Positions 8,589 to 18,677 of a stretch of DNA of 64,000 bases are shown here, piece after piece; positions within the stretch are counted from its first letter, which is position 1, and every line of letters starts with the position of its first letter. The stretch covers positions 124,001-188,000 of the forward strand of contig CBFIIU010000002.1 in the NCBI GenBank assembly GCA_965662735.1, given 5' to 3'. A model generated the notes under the pieces. It ran no database searches. It had not been told where the DNA came from and worked only from the letters and a program-made list of their open reading frames with translations. The stretch is from JAYODZ01 sp965662735. GTDB taxonomy: Bacteria > Pseudomonadota > Alphaproteobacteria > RS24. A program made the position numbers and the translations under genes.

Positions 8589-9467
8589 ATGACTAAGTCG
8601 TCAGGACAAACCCTGTCGTTTCAAGATTTAATTCTGACCCTCCAGCATTATTGGGCAGATCAGGGCTGCGTGATTTTACAGCCTTATGACATGGAAGTGG
8701 GAGCCGGCACCTTTCATCCGGCAACAATTTTGCGGGCTCTGGGGCCGGAGCCGTGGAATGCGGCCTATGTGCAACCCTCCCGTCGTCCGACAGATGGTCG
8801 CTATGGTGAAAATCCAAATCGTTTTCAGCACTATTATCAGTTTCAAGTGATCTTGAAGCCGTCGCCCGATAATATCCAGCAGCTCTATCTCGATAGCTTG
8901 GTTGCCATGGGGATTGATCCGCATCAGCACGACATCCGCTTTGTTGAAGATGACTGGGAGAGCCCGACTTTGGGCGCCTGGGGCTTAGGCTGGGAAGTGT
9001 GGTGCAATGGTATGGAAATTTCTCAATTTACCTATTTCCAGCAGGTTGGCGGGATTGATGTTGACTTGGTGTCGGGTGAGCTGACTTACGGGCTGGAGCG
9101 GCTCGCCATGTATATTCAAGGCGTCGATAATGGGTTTGATATTGATTTTAACGGTCGCGGTACCCGCTATGGCGATGTGTTTTTGCGCAATGAAGTTGAG
9201 TACTCGCATTATAATTTCGAAGCGGCCAATACCGATATTTTATTGCGTCATTTCGCAGATTATGAGCAAGAGTGCGAGGCGCTGGTGGCGCGCGGCTTGG
9301 CGCTTCCAGCCTATGATCAATGCATGAAAGCGAGCCACTGCTTTAATTTGTTGGATGCGCGCGGTGTCATCAGTGTGACGGAACGCCAAGCCTATATTAG
9401 TCGGGTGCGGGCCTTAGCCAAAGCCTGTGCGGAAGCATGGTTGCTTGGATCGACGCATCATGGCTGA
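8589..9467 (+). CDS. glyQ: Glycyl-tRNA synthetase alpha subunit
   Basis: Catalytic subunit of the bacterial alpha2-beta2 glycyl-tRNA synthetase, which activates glycine and, with GlyS, charges tRNA-Gly. Class II signatures are present: GCVILQPYDMEVGAGTFHP near residue 27, QPSRRPTDGRYGENPNR, and FTYFQQVGGID. The length of 292 residues is typical. A strong GAGGAG lies 11 bases before the ATG. Its end overlaps the start of glyS by 8 bases. Confidence 0.97.
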   Translation: MTKSSGQTLSFQDLILTLQHYWADQGCVILQPYDMEVGAGTFHPATILRALGPEPWNAAYVQPSRRPTDGRYGENPNRFQHYYQFQVILKPSPDNIQQLYLDSLVAMGIDPHQHDIRFVEDDWESPTLGAWGLGWEVWCNGMEISQFTYFQQVGGIDVDLVSGELTYGLERLAMYIQGVDNGFDIDFNGRGTRYGDVFLRNEVEYSHYNFEAANTDILLRHFADYEQECEALVARGLALPAYDQCMKASHCFNLLDARGVISVTERQAYISRVRALAKACAEAWLLGSTHHG

Positions 9468-11517
9468 TTTTATTCTTGAGCTTTATTCGGAAGAAATTCC
9501 CGCGCGCATGCAGGGGGCCGCGGCGCGCCAACTCGAGACAGCGATCTGTGCAGTCCTCTCTGATCACGGTGTGAGCGCGCATGGGGTGGCGCATTACTCT
9601 GCCCCGCAACGCCTCGCCGTGCTGATTGATGACCTGCCAGACCAGACCCCTGATCGCACCGAAGAGCGCAAGGGGCCGCGCATTGATGCCCCAGAAAAAG
9701 CCATTTCCGGGTTTTTGCAAGCCAACGGATTAGCAGATACGTCGGGGTTGACGACCCGTGATGACGGCAAGGGCGCTTATTATGTTCTCGAGAGCCATCA
9801 GCAGGGACAGGCCATGTCGGCCTTTCTTGCTGGGCACTTACCCGACATTATTAATAGCTTTAATTGGCCCAAATCGATGCGGTGGGGCAGCCGTCGCTTG
9901 CGCTGGGTTCGACCTCTGCGCGCAATATTATGCCGACTGAACGGCGTTGTGATTGATTTTGAGGTTGATGGCCTTACCTCCGGCGGGGTTACGCGGGGGC
10001 ATCGGTTTTTGGCGCCTGCGGAAATTGAGATTAAGCATGCGCATGATTATATCGGGGCCTTAGAAAAAGCCTTTGTCTTGGTTGATCCTGCGATCCGCGA
10101 GTCCATGATCATTGAAGGGGCCTCAGAATTGGCCCGGGCTCAGGGCTGCGCTTTAGTTGAAGATATGGGGTTGGCGAAAGAAGTAGCTGGTCTCGTTGAA
10201 TGGCCAGTGCCGCTTTGTGGCACGATTGATCCTGATTTCATGGATGTGCCGGACGAGCTGTTGACCTCGGTGATGCGCACGCATCAGAAATATTTTTCGG
10301 TCTATGATCCAGCAACAAAACGGCTCGCACCCTATTTTATCACCGTGTCAAATATGCAGACGCCGGATGAGGGCGCCCTCATCCGGTCGGGCAATGAGCG
10401 CGTTTTGCGCGCGCGCTTATCCGATGGAAAGTTTTTTTGGGATCAAGATCGCAAGCAACCGCTGGCCGAACGACTGCCGGCGCTCGATGCCATTACATTC
10501 CATGCCCGCTTGGGCACGGTTGGCGATAAGTCAAAACGGATCGCGGCATTGGCTCAGCTAATGGCGCCCGCCTTTTCGATAGACGAACAAGTGGCGGCGC
10601 GTGCGGGCCTGCTCGCCAAGGCTGATTTGGTTAGTGGCGTTGTTTTTGAATTTCCTGAATTGCAAGGCGTGATGGGGGGGTATTATGCCCGCCATGATGG
10701 CGAAGGAGATGCCATCGGGCAGGCCATTAGTGAGCATTATGCGCCGCTTGGCCCGAGCGACGCCATTCCGGCATCACCCTGTGGTCAAGTTGTTGCCCTT
10801 GCCGACAAAATTGACACACTCACCGGTTTTTGGCGGATTAATGAAAAGCCAACAGGCTCGAAAGATCCCTATGCGCTACGCCGCGCTGCTCTTGGGGTGT
10901 TACGCATTCTGCTTGAAAATCGGATGAGTATGAACCTTCGCCCGGTCCTTCTCTCGGCTATTGCCGCACATCAGCTGCCATCGGGCGATCCTGCGGCGGA
11001 GGCCGATCTCGAGAACGCGGTGGATGATCTGCTTGGCTTCTTGCGCGATCGTCTGTCCGTTTACCTTAAGGATCGCGGGCTACGATATGATGTTGTGGCG
11101 GCGACAATGAGCGCTGATGATGATGACATCTGTGCGATTGTCGATCGCGGTCAGGCCTTGGCCGATTTTCTGGATACATCCGACGGTGCGAATTTATTGG
11201 CGGCGTTCACCCGTGCCGACGGTATTTTGCAGAAATCGGATCTCGCTGATCATGTGGTGATTAATCCAGATATTTTTGAAACAAAATCGGAAGCGCTGTT
11301 GTTTCAAACAATCGAGACGGTGCGCGGATCTTCCGCTCAGAATTTGCCCGAATTTTTAACGGCATTGGCGCAATTGCGGTCGCCTGTTGACGCGTTCTTC
11401 ACCGAGGTGATGGTGAATGTTGAGGATAAAGCTGTACGCGTGAATCGTTTGGCCTTACTGCATTCGCTTAAAGAGCTTATGAGTCAGGTCGGAAATCTAT
11501 CGCTGATCAATAAGTGA
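9460..11517 (+). CDS. glyS: Glycyl-tRNA synthetase beta subunit
   Basis: The tRNA-binding partner of GlyQ. It opens with FILELYSEEIPARMQ, contains KSMRWG and the HD-like region HARLGTVGDKSKR, and has an anticodon-binding (DALR-type) C-terminus with FFTEVMVNVED and RVNRLALL. 685 residues is normal. I placed the start at ATG 9460 (MADFILEL) rather than the upstream in-frame ATG 9427, since it matches family starts and gives the usual 8-base overlap with glyQ. ppdK follows immediately. Confidence 0.96.
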   Translation: MADFILELYSEEIPARMQGAAARQLETAICAVLSDHGVSAHGVAHYSAPQRLAVLIDDLPDQTPDRTEERKGPRIDAPEKAISGFLQANGLADTSGLTTRDDGKGAYYVLESHQQGQAMSAFLAGHLPDIINSFNWPKSMRWGSRRLRWVRPLRAILCRLNGVVIDFEVDGLTSGGVTRGHRFLAPAEIEIKHAHDYIGALEKAFVLVDPAIRESMIIEGASELARAQGCALVEDMGLAKEVAGLVEWPVPLCGTIDPDFMDVPDELLTSVMRTHQKYFSVYDPATKRLAPYFITVSNMQTPDEGALIRSGNERVLRARLSDGKFFWDQDRKQPLAERLPALDAITFHARLGTVGDKSKRIAALAQLMAPAFSIDEQVAARAGLLAKADLVSGVVFEFPELQGVMGGYYARHDGEGDAIGQAISEHYAPLGPSDAIPASPCGQVVALADKIDTLTGFWRINEKPTGSKDPYALRRAALGVLRILLENRMSMNLRPVLLSAIAAHQLPSGDPAAEADLENAVDDLLGFLRDRLSVYLKDRGLRYDVVAATMSADDDDICAIVDRGQALADFLDTSDGANLLAAFTRADGILQKSDLADHVVINPDIFETKSEALLFQTIETVRGSSAQNLPEFLTALAQLRSPVDAFFTEVMVNVEDKAVRVNRLALLHSLKELMSQVGNLSLINK

Positions 11518-11525
11518 GGGCTTCG

Positions 11526-14183
11526 ATGTCTGATCGGAAACTTGTCTATCAATTTGGACCATCAGGTGCGGATGGAGATGCGTCTTTAAAAGAGCTCTTA
11601 GGGGGCAAGGGTGCCAATTTGGCTGAAATGTGCCGCTTGGGCTTACCGGTTCCGCCCGGCTTCACGATTACCACAGAAGTGTGCACGCGCTTTCTCGATC
11701 AGGGGGGAAGCTTTCCCGATCAATTGAGTTCGGCCGTTGAGGCCGCTATGGCGCAGGTGCGGGATAGTCTGAACGATGGTTCGGGTTCGCCAGTTCTTGT
11801 GTCTGTTCGCTCGGGTGGTCGGGTGTCTATGCCGGGCATGATGGATACCGTCTTAAATTTGGGTCTTAATGATGACACGGTCGAGGCGCTTGCCGCTGCG
11901 ACCCAAGATCCGCGTTTTGCATGGGATAGCTATCGTCGGTTTATCCAAATGTATGCCGATGTTGTGATGGGCGTCGCGCATGACCATTTTGAAGAAATTT
12001 TGGACGACTATAAGCTCGATCATAGCTTCTCTCAGGATGCTGAACTTGAGGCATCGGATTGGCAAAATATTGTTGGGCTGTACAAGGCCCGGATCGCCGA
12101 GGAGTCGAGTGATCCATTTCCCATGGATCCCACCGATCAATTATGGGGCGCCATTCGCGCTGTGTTCAACAGTTGGAACAATGCGCGTGCCTTCACCTAT
12201 CGACGCCTACACGCGATCCCCGATAATTGGGGAACCGCGGTGACAGTTCAAGCCATGGTGTTTGGTAATTTAGGCGATAATTCAGCGACCGGTGTTTGCT
12301 TTACGCGAAATCCGTCGACTGGAGAGGACGCGTTATATGGTGAGTTTTTGCCAAATGCACAGGGCGAGGATGTGGTGGCGGGCATTCGCACACCCTATTA
12401 TCTCAGCGAAAAAGCGCGTCAAGCGGCACAGGATGNNNNNNNNNNNNNNNNNNNNNNNNNNNNNNNNNNNNNNNNNNNNNNNNNNNNNNNNNNNNNNNNN
12501 NNNNNNNNNNNNNNNNNNNNNNNNNNNNNNNNNNNNNNNNNNNNNNNNNNNNNNNNNNNNNNNNNNNNNNNNNNNNNNNNNNNNNNNNNNNNNNNNNNNN
12601 NNNNNNNNNNNNNNNNNNNNNNNNNNNNNNNNNNNNNNNNNNNNNNNNNNNNNNNNNNNNNNNNNNNNNNNNNNNNNNNNNNNNNNNNNNNNNNNNNNNN
12701 NNNNNNNNNNNNNNNNNNNNNNNNNNNNNNNNNNNNNNNNNNNNNNNNNNNNNNNNNNNNNNNNNNNNNNNNNGCAGAGGTTGTGTTCACGGCTGATGCG
12801 GCTGAGCTGGCGAAAGCCGATGGACGCGACGTTATTTTAGTGCGCATGGAAACCAGCCCTGAGGATATTCACGGCATGTATGCCGCCACCGGAATTTTAA
12901 CATCTCGGGGGGGCATGACCAGCCACGCCGCCGTGGTGGCGCGGGGCTTGGGGCGCGCCTGTGTGTCGGGTGCCAGTGCCTTACGAATTAATGTTGAAGA
13001 GAAAACGGCGACCATCGGATCCATCAAAATATCTGAGGGCGACACGCTGACCATTGATGGCTCTAACGGGAATATTATTCTGGGTGCGGTTCCCATGCGG
13101 GAGCCAGAGTTAACAGGCGATTTTGCTCAGCTCATGGCGTGGGCGGATGATCGTCGTGACATGGGTGTGCGCGCCAATGCCGAAACACTTACCGATACAG
13201 AGGTCGCCCTAAAGTTTGGGGCAGAGGGCATTGGCCTGTCGCGCACAGAACATATGTTTTTTGATCCTGAACGGATTAGCTTGGTGCGTCAGATGATCTT
13301 GACCCCATCATCGGAAATGCGCCGCGAGAAACTGGCAGCACTGCACGGATTCCAGCGCGACGATTTTGCGATGCTCTTCCAAAAAATGGCGGGTAAGCCC
13401 GTGACTATTCGCCTGCTCGACCCTCCTTTGCATGAATTCCTGCCGCATGAGGCGCATGAGATCGAGGCCCTTGCCCAGGCACTTCAAATGGATGTGACGG
13501 ATCTTGAAGCCCGCCGCCGCGTTTTGCTCGAAGCGAACCCCATGCTCGGTCATCGCGGGTGTCGCTTGGCCGTGACCATGCCAGAAATATATGAGATGCA
13601 AATCGACGCGATCATTGATGCGCTGATCGCCAGCTCAACTCTGGCCGATCGTGCGGTTGAAATCATGATCCCGCTCACCATTAGCGTGAATGAATTATTG
13701 AGGATGAAAGCAATATTTGAGGCGCGCTATGCTGCGGGCATCGAACGTCATGGAGCCCTGCCGCATATTTTGTTCGGAACCATGATCGAAACGCCCCGTG
13801 CTGCCTTGCTGGCTCATGCGCTCGCACCGCATGTCGACTTCATGTCTTTTGGCTCGAATGATTTAACCCAAACAACCATGGGTCTAAGCCGCGATGATGC
13901 GGGTAGCTTCTTGCCGACCTATGTGGCGCAAGGCTTGTTACCCAGCGATCCTTTTGTCCATCTGGACCAAGAGGGGGTAGGCCAGTTAATTCAAAATGCC
14001 GTAACAGCTGTGCGCCAGACCGGCTTTTCAGTCAAGCTTGGACTATGTGGTGAGCATGGAGGCGATCCCGAATCGATTCGTTTTTTACGCGAATCGGGCT
14101 TGGATTATGTCTCGTGTTCGCCTTACCGACTTCCCATCGCACGATTGGCTGCGGCGCAAGCATCTGTTTTAACGAAAAAATAA
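11526..14183 (+). CDS. ppdK: Pyruvate, phosphate dikinase
   Basis: Interconverts pyruvate + ATP + phosphate and phosphoenolpyruvate + AMP + pyrophosphate in the cytosol. The N-terminal nucleotide-binding domain has LLGGKGANLAEM and SVRSGGRVSMPGMMDT. The phosphohistidine domain has the catalytic His in GGMTSHAAVVARG. The C-terminal PEP/pyruvate barrel has SFGSNDLTQTTMG and the catalytic Cys in LCGEHGGDP. Bases 12436-12773 are masked but the frame is kept, giving 885 residues as usual. ATG 11526 is preferred (GAGGG 5 bases upstream) over the GTG at 11514 that overlaps the glyS stop. The glyQS-ppdK order is seen in other alphaproteobacteria. Confidence 0.97.
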   Translation: MSDRKLVYQFGPSGADGDASLKELLGGKGANLAEMCRLGLPVPPGFTITTEVCTRFLDQGGSFPDQLSSAVEAAMAQVRDSLNDGSGSPVLVSVRSGGRVSMPGMMDTVLNLGLNDDTVEALAAATQDPRFAWDSYRRFIQMYADVVMGVAHDHFEEILDDYKLDHSFSQDAELEASDWQNIVGLYKARIAEESSDPFPMDPTDQLWGAIRAVFNSWNNARAFTYRRLHAIPDNWGTAVTVQAMVFGNLGDNSATGVCFTRNPSTGEDALYGEFLPNAQGEDVVAGIRTPYYLSEKARQAAQDXXXXXXXXXXXXXXXXXXXXXXXXXXXXXXXXXXXXXXXXXXXXXXXXXXXXXXXXXXXXXXXXXXXXXXXXXXXXXXXXXXXXXXXXXXXXXXXXXXXXXXXXXXXXXXXXXAEVVFTADAAELAKADGRDVILVRMETSPEDIHGMYAATGILTSRGGMTSHAAVVARGLGRACVSGASALRINVEEKTATIGSIKISEGDTLTIDGSNGNIILGAVPMREPELTGDFAQLMAWADDRRDMGVRANAETLTDTEVALKFGAEGIGLSRTEHMFFDPERISLVRQMILTPSSEMRREKLAALHGFQRDDFAMLFQKMAGKPVTIRLLDPPLHEFLPHEAHEIEALAQALQMDVTDLEARRRVLLEANPMLGHRGCRLAVTMPEIYEMQIDAIIDALIASSTLADRAVEIMIPLTISVNELLRMKAIFEARYAAGIERHGALPHILFGTMIETPRAALLAHALAPHVDFMSFGSNDLTQTTMGLSRDDAGSFLPTYVAQGLLPSDPFVHLDQEGVGQLIQNAVTAVRQTGFSVKLGLCGEHGGDPESIRFLRESGLDYVSCSPYRLPIARLAAAQASVLTKK

Positions 14184-14420
14184 CTTTTATGCGCATAATG
14201 AGGATTGAATTATCGCTTGGACACCCTGCGTGATTCTCGTATGGTTGAGTACATAGATCGTACAAAGGCAGAATATATACAGAACATGCCTTGAGGTATC
14301 GTGATCTAAAAAGCGGCGTGGTTCGTAGTATAGATCAGCGCCGTCGCAAGGTGAGGACGTTCATTGCGATCAGACAGACCAGGTTTAAAATCCGTCGGCG
14401 ATTTATATTTGGGAGATGTT

Positions 14421-15107
14421 GTGAAAAATATTTTCGAGGTCGGACAATATGTAATCGCGGGGGTTGCGGTGGCCGTTGCTTCTGTGATGCTTATGACCCA
14501 GATCTTTGGGCAAAGCGAAGCGCGGATTAATTCTGCTATGGGAGAGGCCCAGGCAGCGATGGATCATGACGCCATTTTAACGGCAGCCACGGACGGGAAG
14601 ACGATGGAATATTTGTTTGCGGGACGGCGCAATCCAGCGCAGCCCGTCGACATTGATGCGGAACGGCAATGTTTGGCACAGGCGATTTATTTTGAAGCAC
14701 GCAGCGAACCCTTTGAAGGCTGGGTGGCGGTTGCTGATGTGGTGTTAAACCGTGCCCGAGATCCCCGTTTCCCCGCAACGGTTTGTGGGGTCGTCTTTCA
14801 AGGTGAATATCGTCGCCATCGCTGTCAATTTTCCTTCGCCTGCGATGGTCGTTCGGACCGCCCCTANNNNNNNNNNNNNNNNNNNNNNNNNNNNNNNNNN
14901 NNNNNNNNNNNNNNNNNNNNNNNNNNNNNNNNNNNNNNNNNNNNNNNNNNNNNNNNNNNNNNNNNNNNNNNNNNNNNNNNNNNNNNNNNNNNNNNNNNNN
15001 NNNNNNNNNNNNNNNNNNNNNNNNNNNNNNNNNNNNNNNNNNNNNNNNNNNNNNNNNNNNNNNNNNNNNNNNNNNNNNNNNNNNNNNNNNNNNNNNNNNN
15101 NNCGTAG
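14421..15107 (+). CDS. SleB/CwlJ-type cell wall hydrolase, membrane anchored
   Basis: Probable peptidoglycan hydrolase. After an N-terminal membrane segment (about residues 8-27, YVIAGVAVAVASVMLM) and a ~50-residue linker comes CLAQAIYFEARSEPFEGW, the signature of the Hydrolase_2 (SleB) domain with its Glu, then VADVVLNRARDPRFP and a Cys-containing GEYRRHRCQFSFACDG. The rest is masked (14867-15102). If the mask is length-true, TAG at 15105 ends a 228-residue protein. I chose GTG 14421 because GGGAG sits a few bases before it and the membrane segment follows at once. In non-sporulating alphaproteobacteria these proteins are envelope hydrolases of unknown exact role. Confidence 0.8.
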   Translation: MKNIFEVGQYVIAGVAVAVASVMLMTQIFGQSEARINSAMGEAQAAMDHDAILTAATDGKTMEYLFAGRRNPAQPVDIDAERQCLAQAIYFEARSEPFEGWVAVADVVLNRARDPRFPATVCGVVFQGEYRRHRCQFSFACDGRSDRPXXXXXXXXXXXXXXXXXXXXXXXXXXXXXXXXXXXXXXXXXXXXXXXXXXXXXXXXXXXXXXXXXXXXXXXXXXXXXXXX

Positions 15108-15113
15108 GCCTGA

Positions 15114-15965
15114 TTAAGCGAGATCAATATCGAGGCCCAAATCAAGCGTGGGTGCTGAATGGGTTATTCGTCCGACCGAAATATAATCGACGCCGGTCTC
15201 GGCGATTGCCCGCACCGTCTCGAGGCTCACCCGACCCGAGGCTTCGAGCTGGGCGCGCCCCGCTGTGCGTTCGACCGCCTCACGCAGGGTTTGGGGAGAC
15301 ATATTATCCAACAAGATCACTTTTGCTCCGGCCTCTAAGGCTTCATTCAGCTGTTCGAGTGTGTCGACTTCAATTTCTATGGCCGCCATATGACCCACAT
15401 AACGCCGCGCCCGATCGAGCGCCTCGGAAATAGAGCCAGCAACGGCGATATGATTGTCTTTGATCAAGATCGCGTCATAGAGGCCAAACCGATGGTTTAC
15501 GCCGCCGCCTGCGCGCACCGCATATTTTTCGGCGGCACGAAGTCCGGGCAAGGTTTTGCGTGTGTCGCAAATCCGCGCCGATGTTCCAGAAACAGCGGCG
15601 ACAAGCTCTGCCGTTTGTGTCGCGACACCACATAAATGGCCCATAAAGTTCAGTGCAACCCGCTCGCCACTTAACAAGGCGCGCGCCGATCCTTTAATTA
15701 TCATCACATCATCGCCAGCGGCCATCGGATCACCATCCGAGATGCAACACTGAATCTCGGCAAGTGGGTCACGTAAGGCGAAAGCCGACTGCGCAAAGCC
15801 AAGACCAGCGCAAATACCAGCTTGCCGCGCCCGCATGACAACCGTAGCTGTGGCGCTTTTGGGGATGACTGCGAGTGAGGTAAGATCACCTGCATCGCCC
15901 AGATCTTCAAGCAAAGCATCGCGCACAAGCCGGTCAATTAAGAGCGTGTCGAGGGGAGCGTCCAT
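15114..15965 (-). CDS. nadC: Nicotinate-nucleotide diphosphorylase (quinolinate phosphoribosyltransferase)
   Basis: Converts quinolinate and PRPP into nicotinate mononucleotide, the third step of de novo NAD synthesis. Family features: LLEDLGDAGDLTS near residue 18, TRKTLPGLR for PRPP/quinolinate binding, GGGVNHRFGLYDAILIKDNHIA, EVDTLEQL, and the C-terminal ISVGRITHSAPTLDLGLDI. 283 residues is standard. It is the last gene of nadA-nadB-nadC, 12 bases after nadB. Its stop lies 6 bases from the convergent SleB-type gene. Confidence 0.97.
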   Translation of the reverse strand: MDAPLDTLLIDRLVRDALLEDLGDAGDLTSLAVIPKSATATVVMRARQAGICAGLGFAQSAFALRDPLAEIQCCISDGDPMAAGDDVMIIKGSARALLSGERVALNFMGHLCGVATQTAELVAAVSGTSARICDTRKTLPGLRAAEKYAVRAGGGVNHRFGLYDAILIKDNHIAVAGSISEALDRARRYVGHMAAIEIEVDTLEQLNEALEAGAKVILLDNMSPQTLREAVERTAGRAQLEASGRVSLETVRAIAETGVDYISVGRITHSAPTLDLGLDIDLA

Positions 15966-15977
15966 TTGTCGGGTCCT

Positions 15978-17603
15978 CTAGTTTATAACCCGCTCGCCGG
16001 GAATGGGCGCCGCATATTCGTCTTGCTCATCAATGGCGTTGGCGAGCGCATAAGCCTCACTTAAAGTGATCCGTTGATGCATGGCATGCTCGGATTTTTG
16101 GGGGAAATCCGTCCTAAAGTGAGCGCCGCGGCTCTCTTCACGGCGCAATGCCGCGCTGGCAATCAAAAGGGCGGTGGCACTCATATTGCTGAGCGGGGCT
16201 TGCCCTGCAATGGCGCGATCGAGGCGTAAAATATCGCGGATCGCCTGACGCAAGGTTTCGCCGTCTCGCTCGACGCCGACACAAGACGACATGAGTGCCC
16301 GTAATTTCATAAACTGACGCTGTCCAGAGTGCCGATCCCCGGGCAAGCTGAGCTCGGCGGGGCGAGGGCGGGCGGCACGATAATAAGGGCAAACCGCATT
16401 CACATCTTGGGCAATCCGCGCCCCAAATACGAGCCCCTCCAGCAAAGAGTTACTGGCTAGGCGGTTGGCACCATGGGCACCTGTCGACGCCACTTCGCCA
16501 CAGGCCCATAGTCCGGGCAGGCTCGTGCGTCCATGGGTGTCGGTCCAAATACCGCCCATATGATAATGCGCGGCAGGGGCCACGGGTAAAATGTCAGTGG
16601 CCGGATTGAGTCCGGCTTTGGCGCAGGTTGCTGCCACCGTCGGGAAGTATTGTGAAAAGTTCTGCGTCAATTTAGTTAAGGCGTCGCGCCGGAGGTCGAG
16701 GCCCACTTGGCCCGTGCGGTGACGCTCACGAAATACGGCGCGGGCCACGATGTCCCGCGGGGCCAATTCCGCATCAGGGTGATAGCGCGGCATAAACCGC
16801 TCGCCCTCGCCATTGACCAACCACGCTCCCTTACCCCGCAGCGCCTCGGTTGCCAGCGGCGCCGGGTCGCCAAGGCCGCAAAACGCCGTTGGGTGAAACT
16901 GGATAAATTCGACGTCATTGATTAAAGCCCCAGCCCGCGCCGCCATTGCAATGGCTTCGCCATTCGCAAAAACGGGATTGGTGGTGTGCTGATAAAGATG
17001 ACCGCTGCCGCCCGTTGCCAAAATAACGGCTCGGGCTCGAACGAGCAAAGGCTTTGGGCTTTCCGCTGATCGAGCGAAAACGCCAACGACCCGATCGTCT
17101 TCGATGGCCAGCTCATACGCCGCGAGCCCTTCGAGAAAGCGGATCGCGGGATTGCGTTCAACCCGAGCGAGCAAGCTCTCCATAATCGCGGCGCCAGCCC
17201 GGTCGCCATTCACCCCGACAATGCGATGATGGCTATGGGCGGCTTCTTGCCCGAGGGCAAAAGCACCATCGGCGTCGCGATTAAAGGGAACCCCGAGCCG
17301 CGCGAGATCATCAATGCGATCCGCTGCCTCTGTGGCGAGAATGGAGGCAATGGCTGGATCAACGAGGCCATCGCCCGCATTTTCTGTATCGCGTGCATGG
17401 AATTCTGGATCATCATGAGACCCTAGGGCAGCTGCAATTCCGCCTTGTGCCCAACTGCTGGCGGCACCGTGTCGACGGTGCCCGGCGGATAGTACTGTAA
17501 CGGGACGCGGCTGCATTTTTAGCGCCGTGAACAGCCCCGCGAGCCCCGAGCCAATGATCAAGACATCCCCTGCGTCTATGATATTTCCGGGAAGCTGGTA
17601 CAT
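15978..17603 (-). CDS. nadB: L-aspartate oxidase
   Basis: FAD enzyme that oxidises L-aspartate to iminoaspartate, the first step of de novo NAD synthesis. It has the N-terminal FAD fold VLIIGSGLAGLFTAL, the SSWAQGGIAAALG segment, and a succinate dehydrogenase-type active site (EFIQFHPTAF, HYHMGGIWTD, ACGEVASTGAHGANRLASNSL). 541 residues. It is separated from nadA by only 3 bases, so co-translation is likely. Regulation is presumably through the promoter and palindrome upstream of nadA. Confidence 0.97.
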   Translation of the reverse strand: MYQLPGNIIDAGDVLIIGSGLAGLFTALKMQPRPVTVLSAGHRRHGAASSWAQGGIAAALGSHDDPEFHARDTENAGDGLVDPAIASILATEAADRIDDLARLGVPFNRDADGAFALGQEAAHSHHRIVGVNGDRAGAAIMESLLARVERNPAIRFLEGLAAYELAIEDDRVVGVFARSAESPKPLLVRARAVILATGGSGHLYQHTTNPVFANGEAIAMAARAGALINDVEFIQFHPTAFCGLGDPAPLATEALRGKGAWLVNGEGERFMPRYHPDAELAPRDIVARAVFRERHRTGQVGLDLRRDALTKLTQNFSQYFPTVAATCAKAGLNPATDILPVAPAAHYHMGGIWTDTHGRTSLPGLWACGEVASTGAHGANRLASNSLLEGLVFGARIAQDVNAVCPYYRAARPRPAELSLPGDRHSGQRQFMKLRALMSSCVGVERDGETLRQAIRDILRLDRAIAGQAPLSNMSATALLIASAALRREESRGAHFRTDFPQKSEHAMHQRITLSEAYALANAIDEQDEYAAPIPGERVIN

Positions 17604-17606
17604 CGG

Positions 17607-18644
17607 TTAACGGCTCAAATCAATCATCCGCTCGACAGCGGCGCGGGCTTTTTCGGCAATCGAGGGGTCAATCGTAATTTCTACTTGCTCATTGACCAGG
17701 GCTTCGAGCACTTTGGGCAAGGTGATCCGTTTCATATGCGGACATAAATTGCAGGGTCTAACGAAACGGACATTGGGGTTCTCGACAGCCACATTGTCAC
17801 TCATCGAGCATTCGGTCACCATTAAAACAGCGTCGGGTTGCATATCGCTCACCCAGTTAATCATCGCCGCGGTAGAGCCCGAAAAATCGGCTTCGGAGAG
17901 CACATCGGGGGCGCATTCGGGGTGCGCAATAATTTTCAGGCCAGGGTGGGACTGGCGAAAATCGCGCAATTCTTCTGCGGTAAAGCGCTCATGCACCTCG
18001 CAGCGTCCCTTCCAACTGATCACCTCAACATTGGTTTGGTTGGCAATATTCTGCGCGAGATATTCGTCTGGAATGCATAAAACTCGAGGAACATTCAGCG
18101 CTTCAACAATGCGCTTGGCGTTTGACGAGGTGCAACACACATCGCTCTCGGCTTTCACCTCGGCAGAGGTGTTCACATAGGTGACAATCGGAACCCCAGG
18201 ATAGGCTTGGCGCAGGGCGCGCACATCTGCAGCTGTGATCGATTCTGCGAGCGAACAGCCTGCATCCATGTCCGGAATGAGCACTTTTTTGTTGGGATTC
18301 ATCAGCTTTGCGGTTTCCGCCATAAAATGCACGCCGCATTGCACAATAATATCACCGGTCACATGGGCGGCTTCCCGCGCAAGTTGAAGACTGTCGCCCA
18401 CAACATCAGCAATACAGTGAAAAATCTCTGGCGTTTGATAATTATGCGCCAGAATAATCGCGTTTTTTTCTTTCTTCAGATCATTAATGGCCCGGATATA
18501 GGGGGCAAAACTGGGCCATTCGATCTCCGGTATGACCGCCGAGACACGATCATAAGCGGGCCCCATGTCGCGCGCCAAAGCTGGCGTGAAGGCGATGTCC
18601 ATATCCTGCAGGATCTGCGCTCCTGAGCGCTGTGACTGTGTCAT
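17607..18644 (-). CDS. nadA: Quinolinate synthase
   Basis: Condenses iminoaspartate (from NadB) with dihydroxyacetone phosphate to quinolinate using a 4Fe-4S cluster. The three cluster cysteines are visible in the expected places: QCGVHFMAET, AHPECAPDVL and PCNLCPHMKR. Other family marks are ILAHNYQTPE, DMDAGCSLAES and YVNTSAEVKA. 345 residues. First gene of the nadABC operon. The start has GGTGAG upstream. A promoter and a 15-base palindrome lie 34-91 bases upstream. Confidence 0.97.
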   Translation of the reverse strand: MTQSQRSGAQILQDMDIAFTPALARDMGPAYDRVSAVIPEIEWPSFAPYIRAINDLKKEKNAIILAHNYQTPEIFHCIADVVGDSLQLAREAAHVTGDIIVQCGVHFMAETAKLMNPNKKVLIPDMDAGCSLAESITAADVRALRQAYPGVPIVTYVNTSAEVKAESDVCCTSSNAKRIVEALNVPRVLCIPDEYLAQNIANQTNVEVISWKGRCEVHERFTAEELRDFRQSHPGLKIIAHPECAPDVLSEADFSGSTAAMINWVSDMQPDAVLMVTECSMSDNVAVENPNVRFVRPCNLCPHMKRITLPKVLEALVNEQVEITIDPSIAEKARAAVERMIDLSR

Positions 18645-18677
18645 AACTCACCATTTCCGTCATCAGAGTTCAAATTG

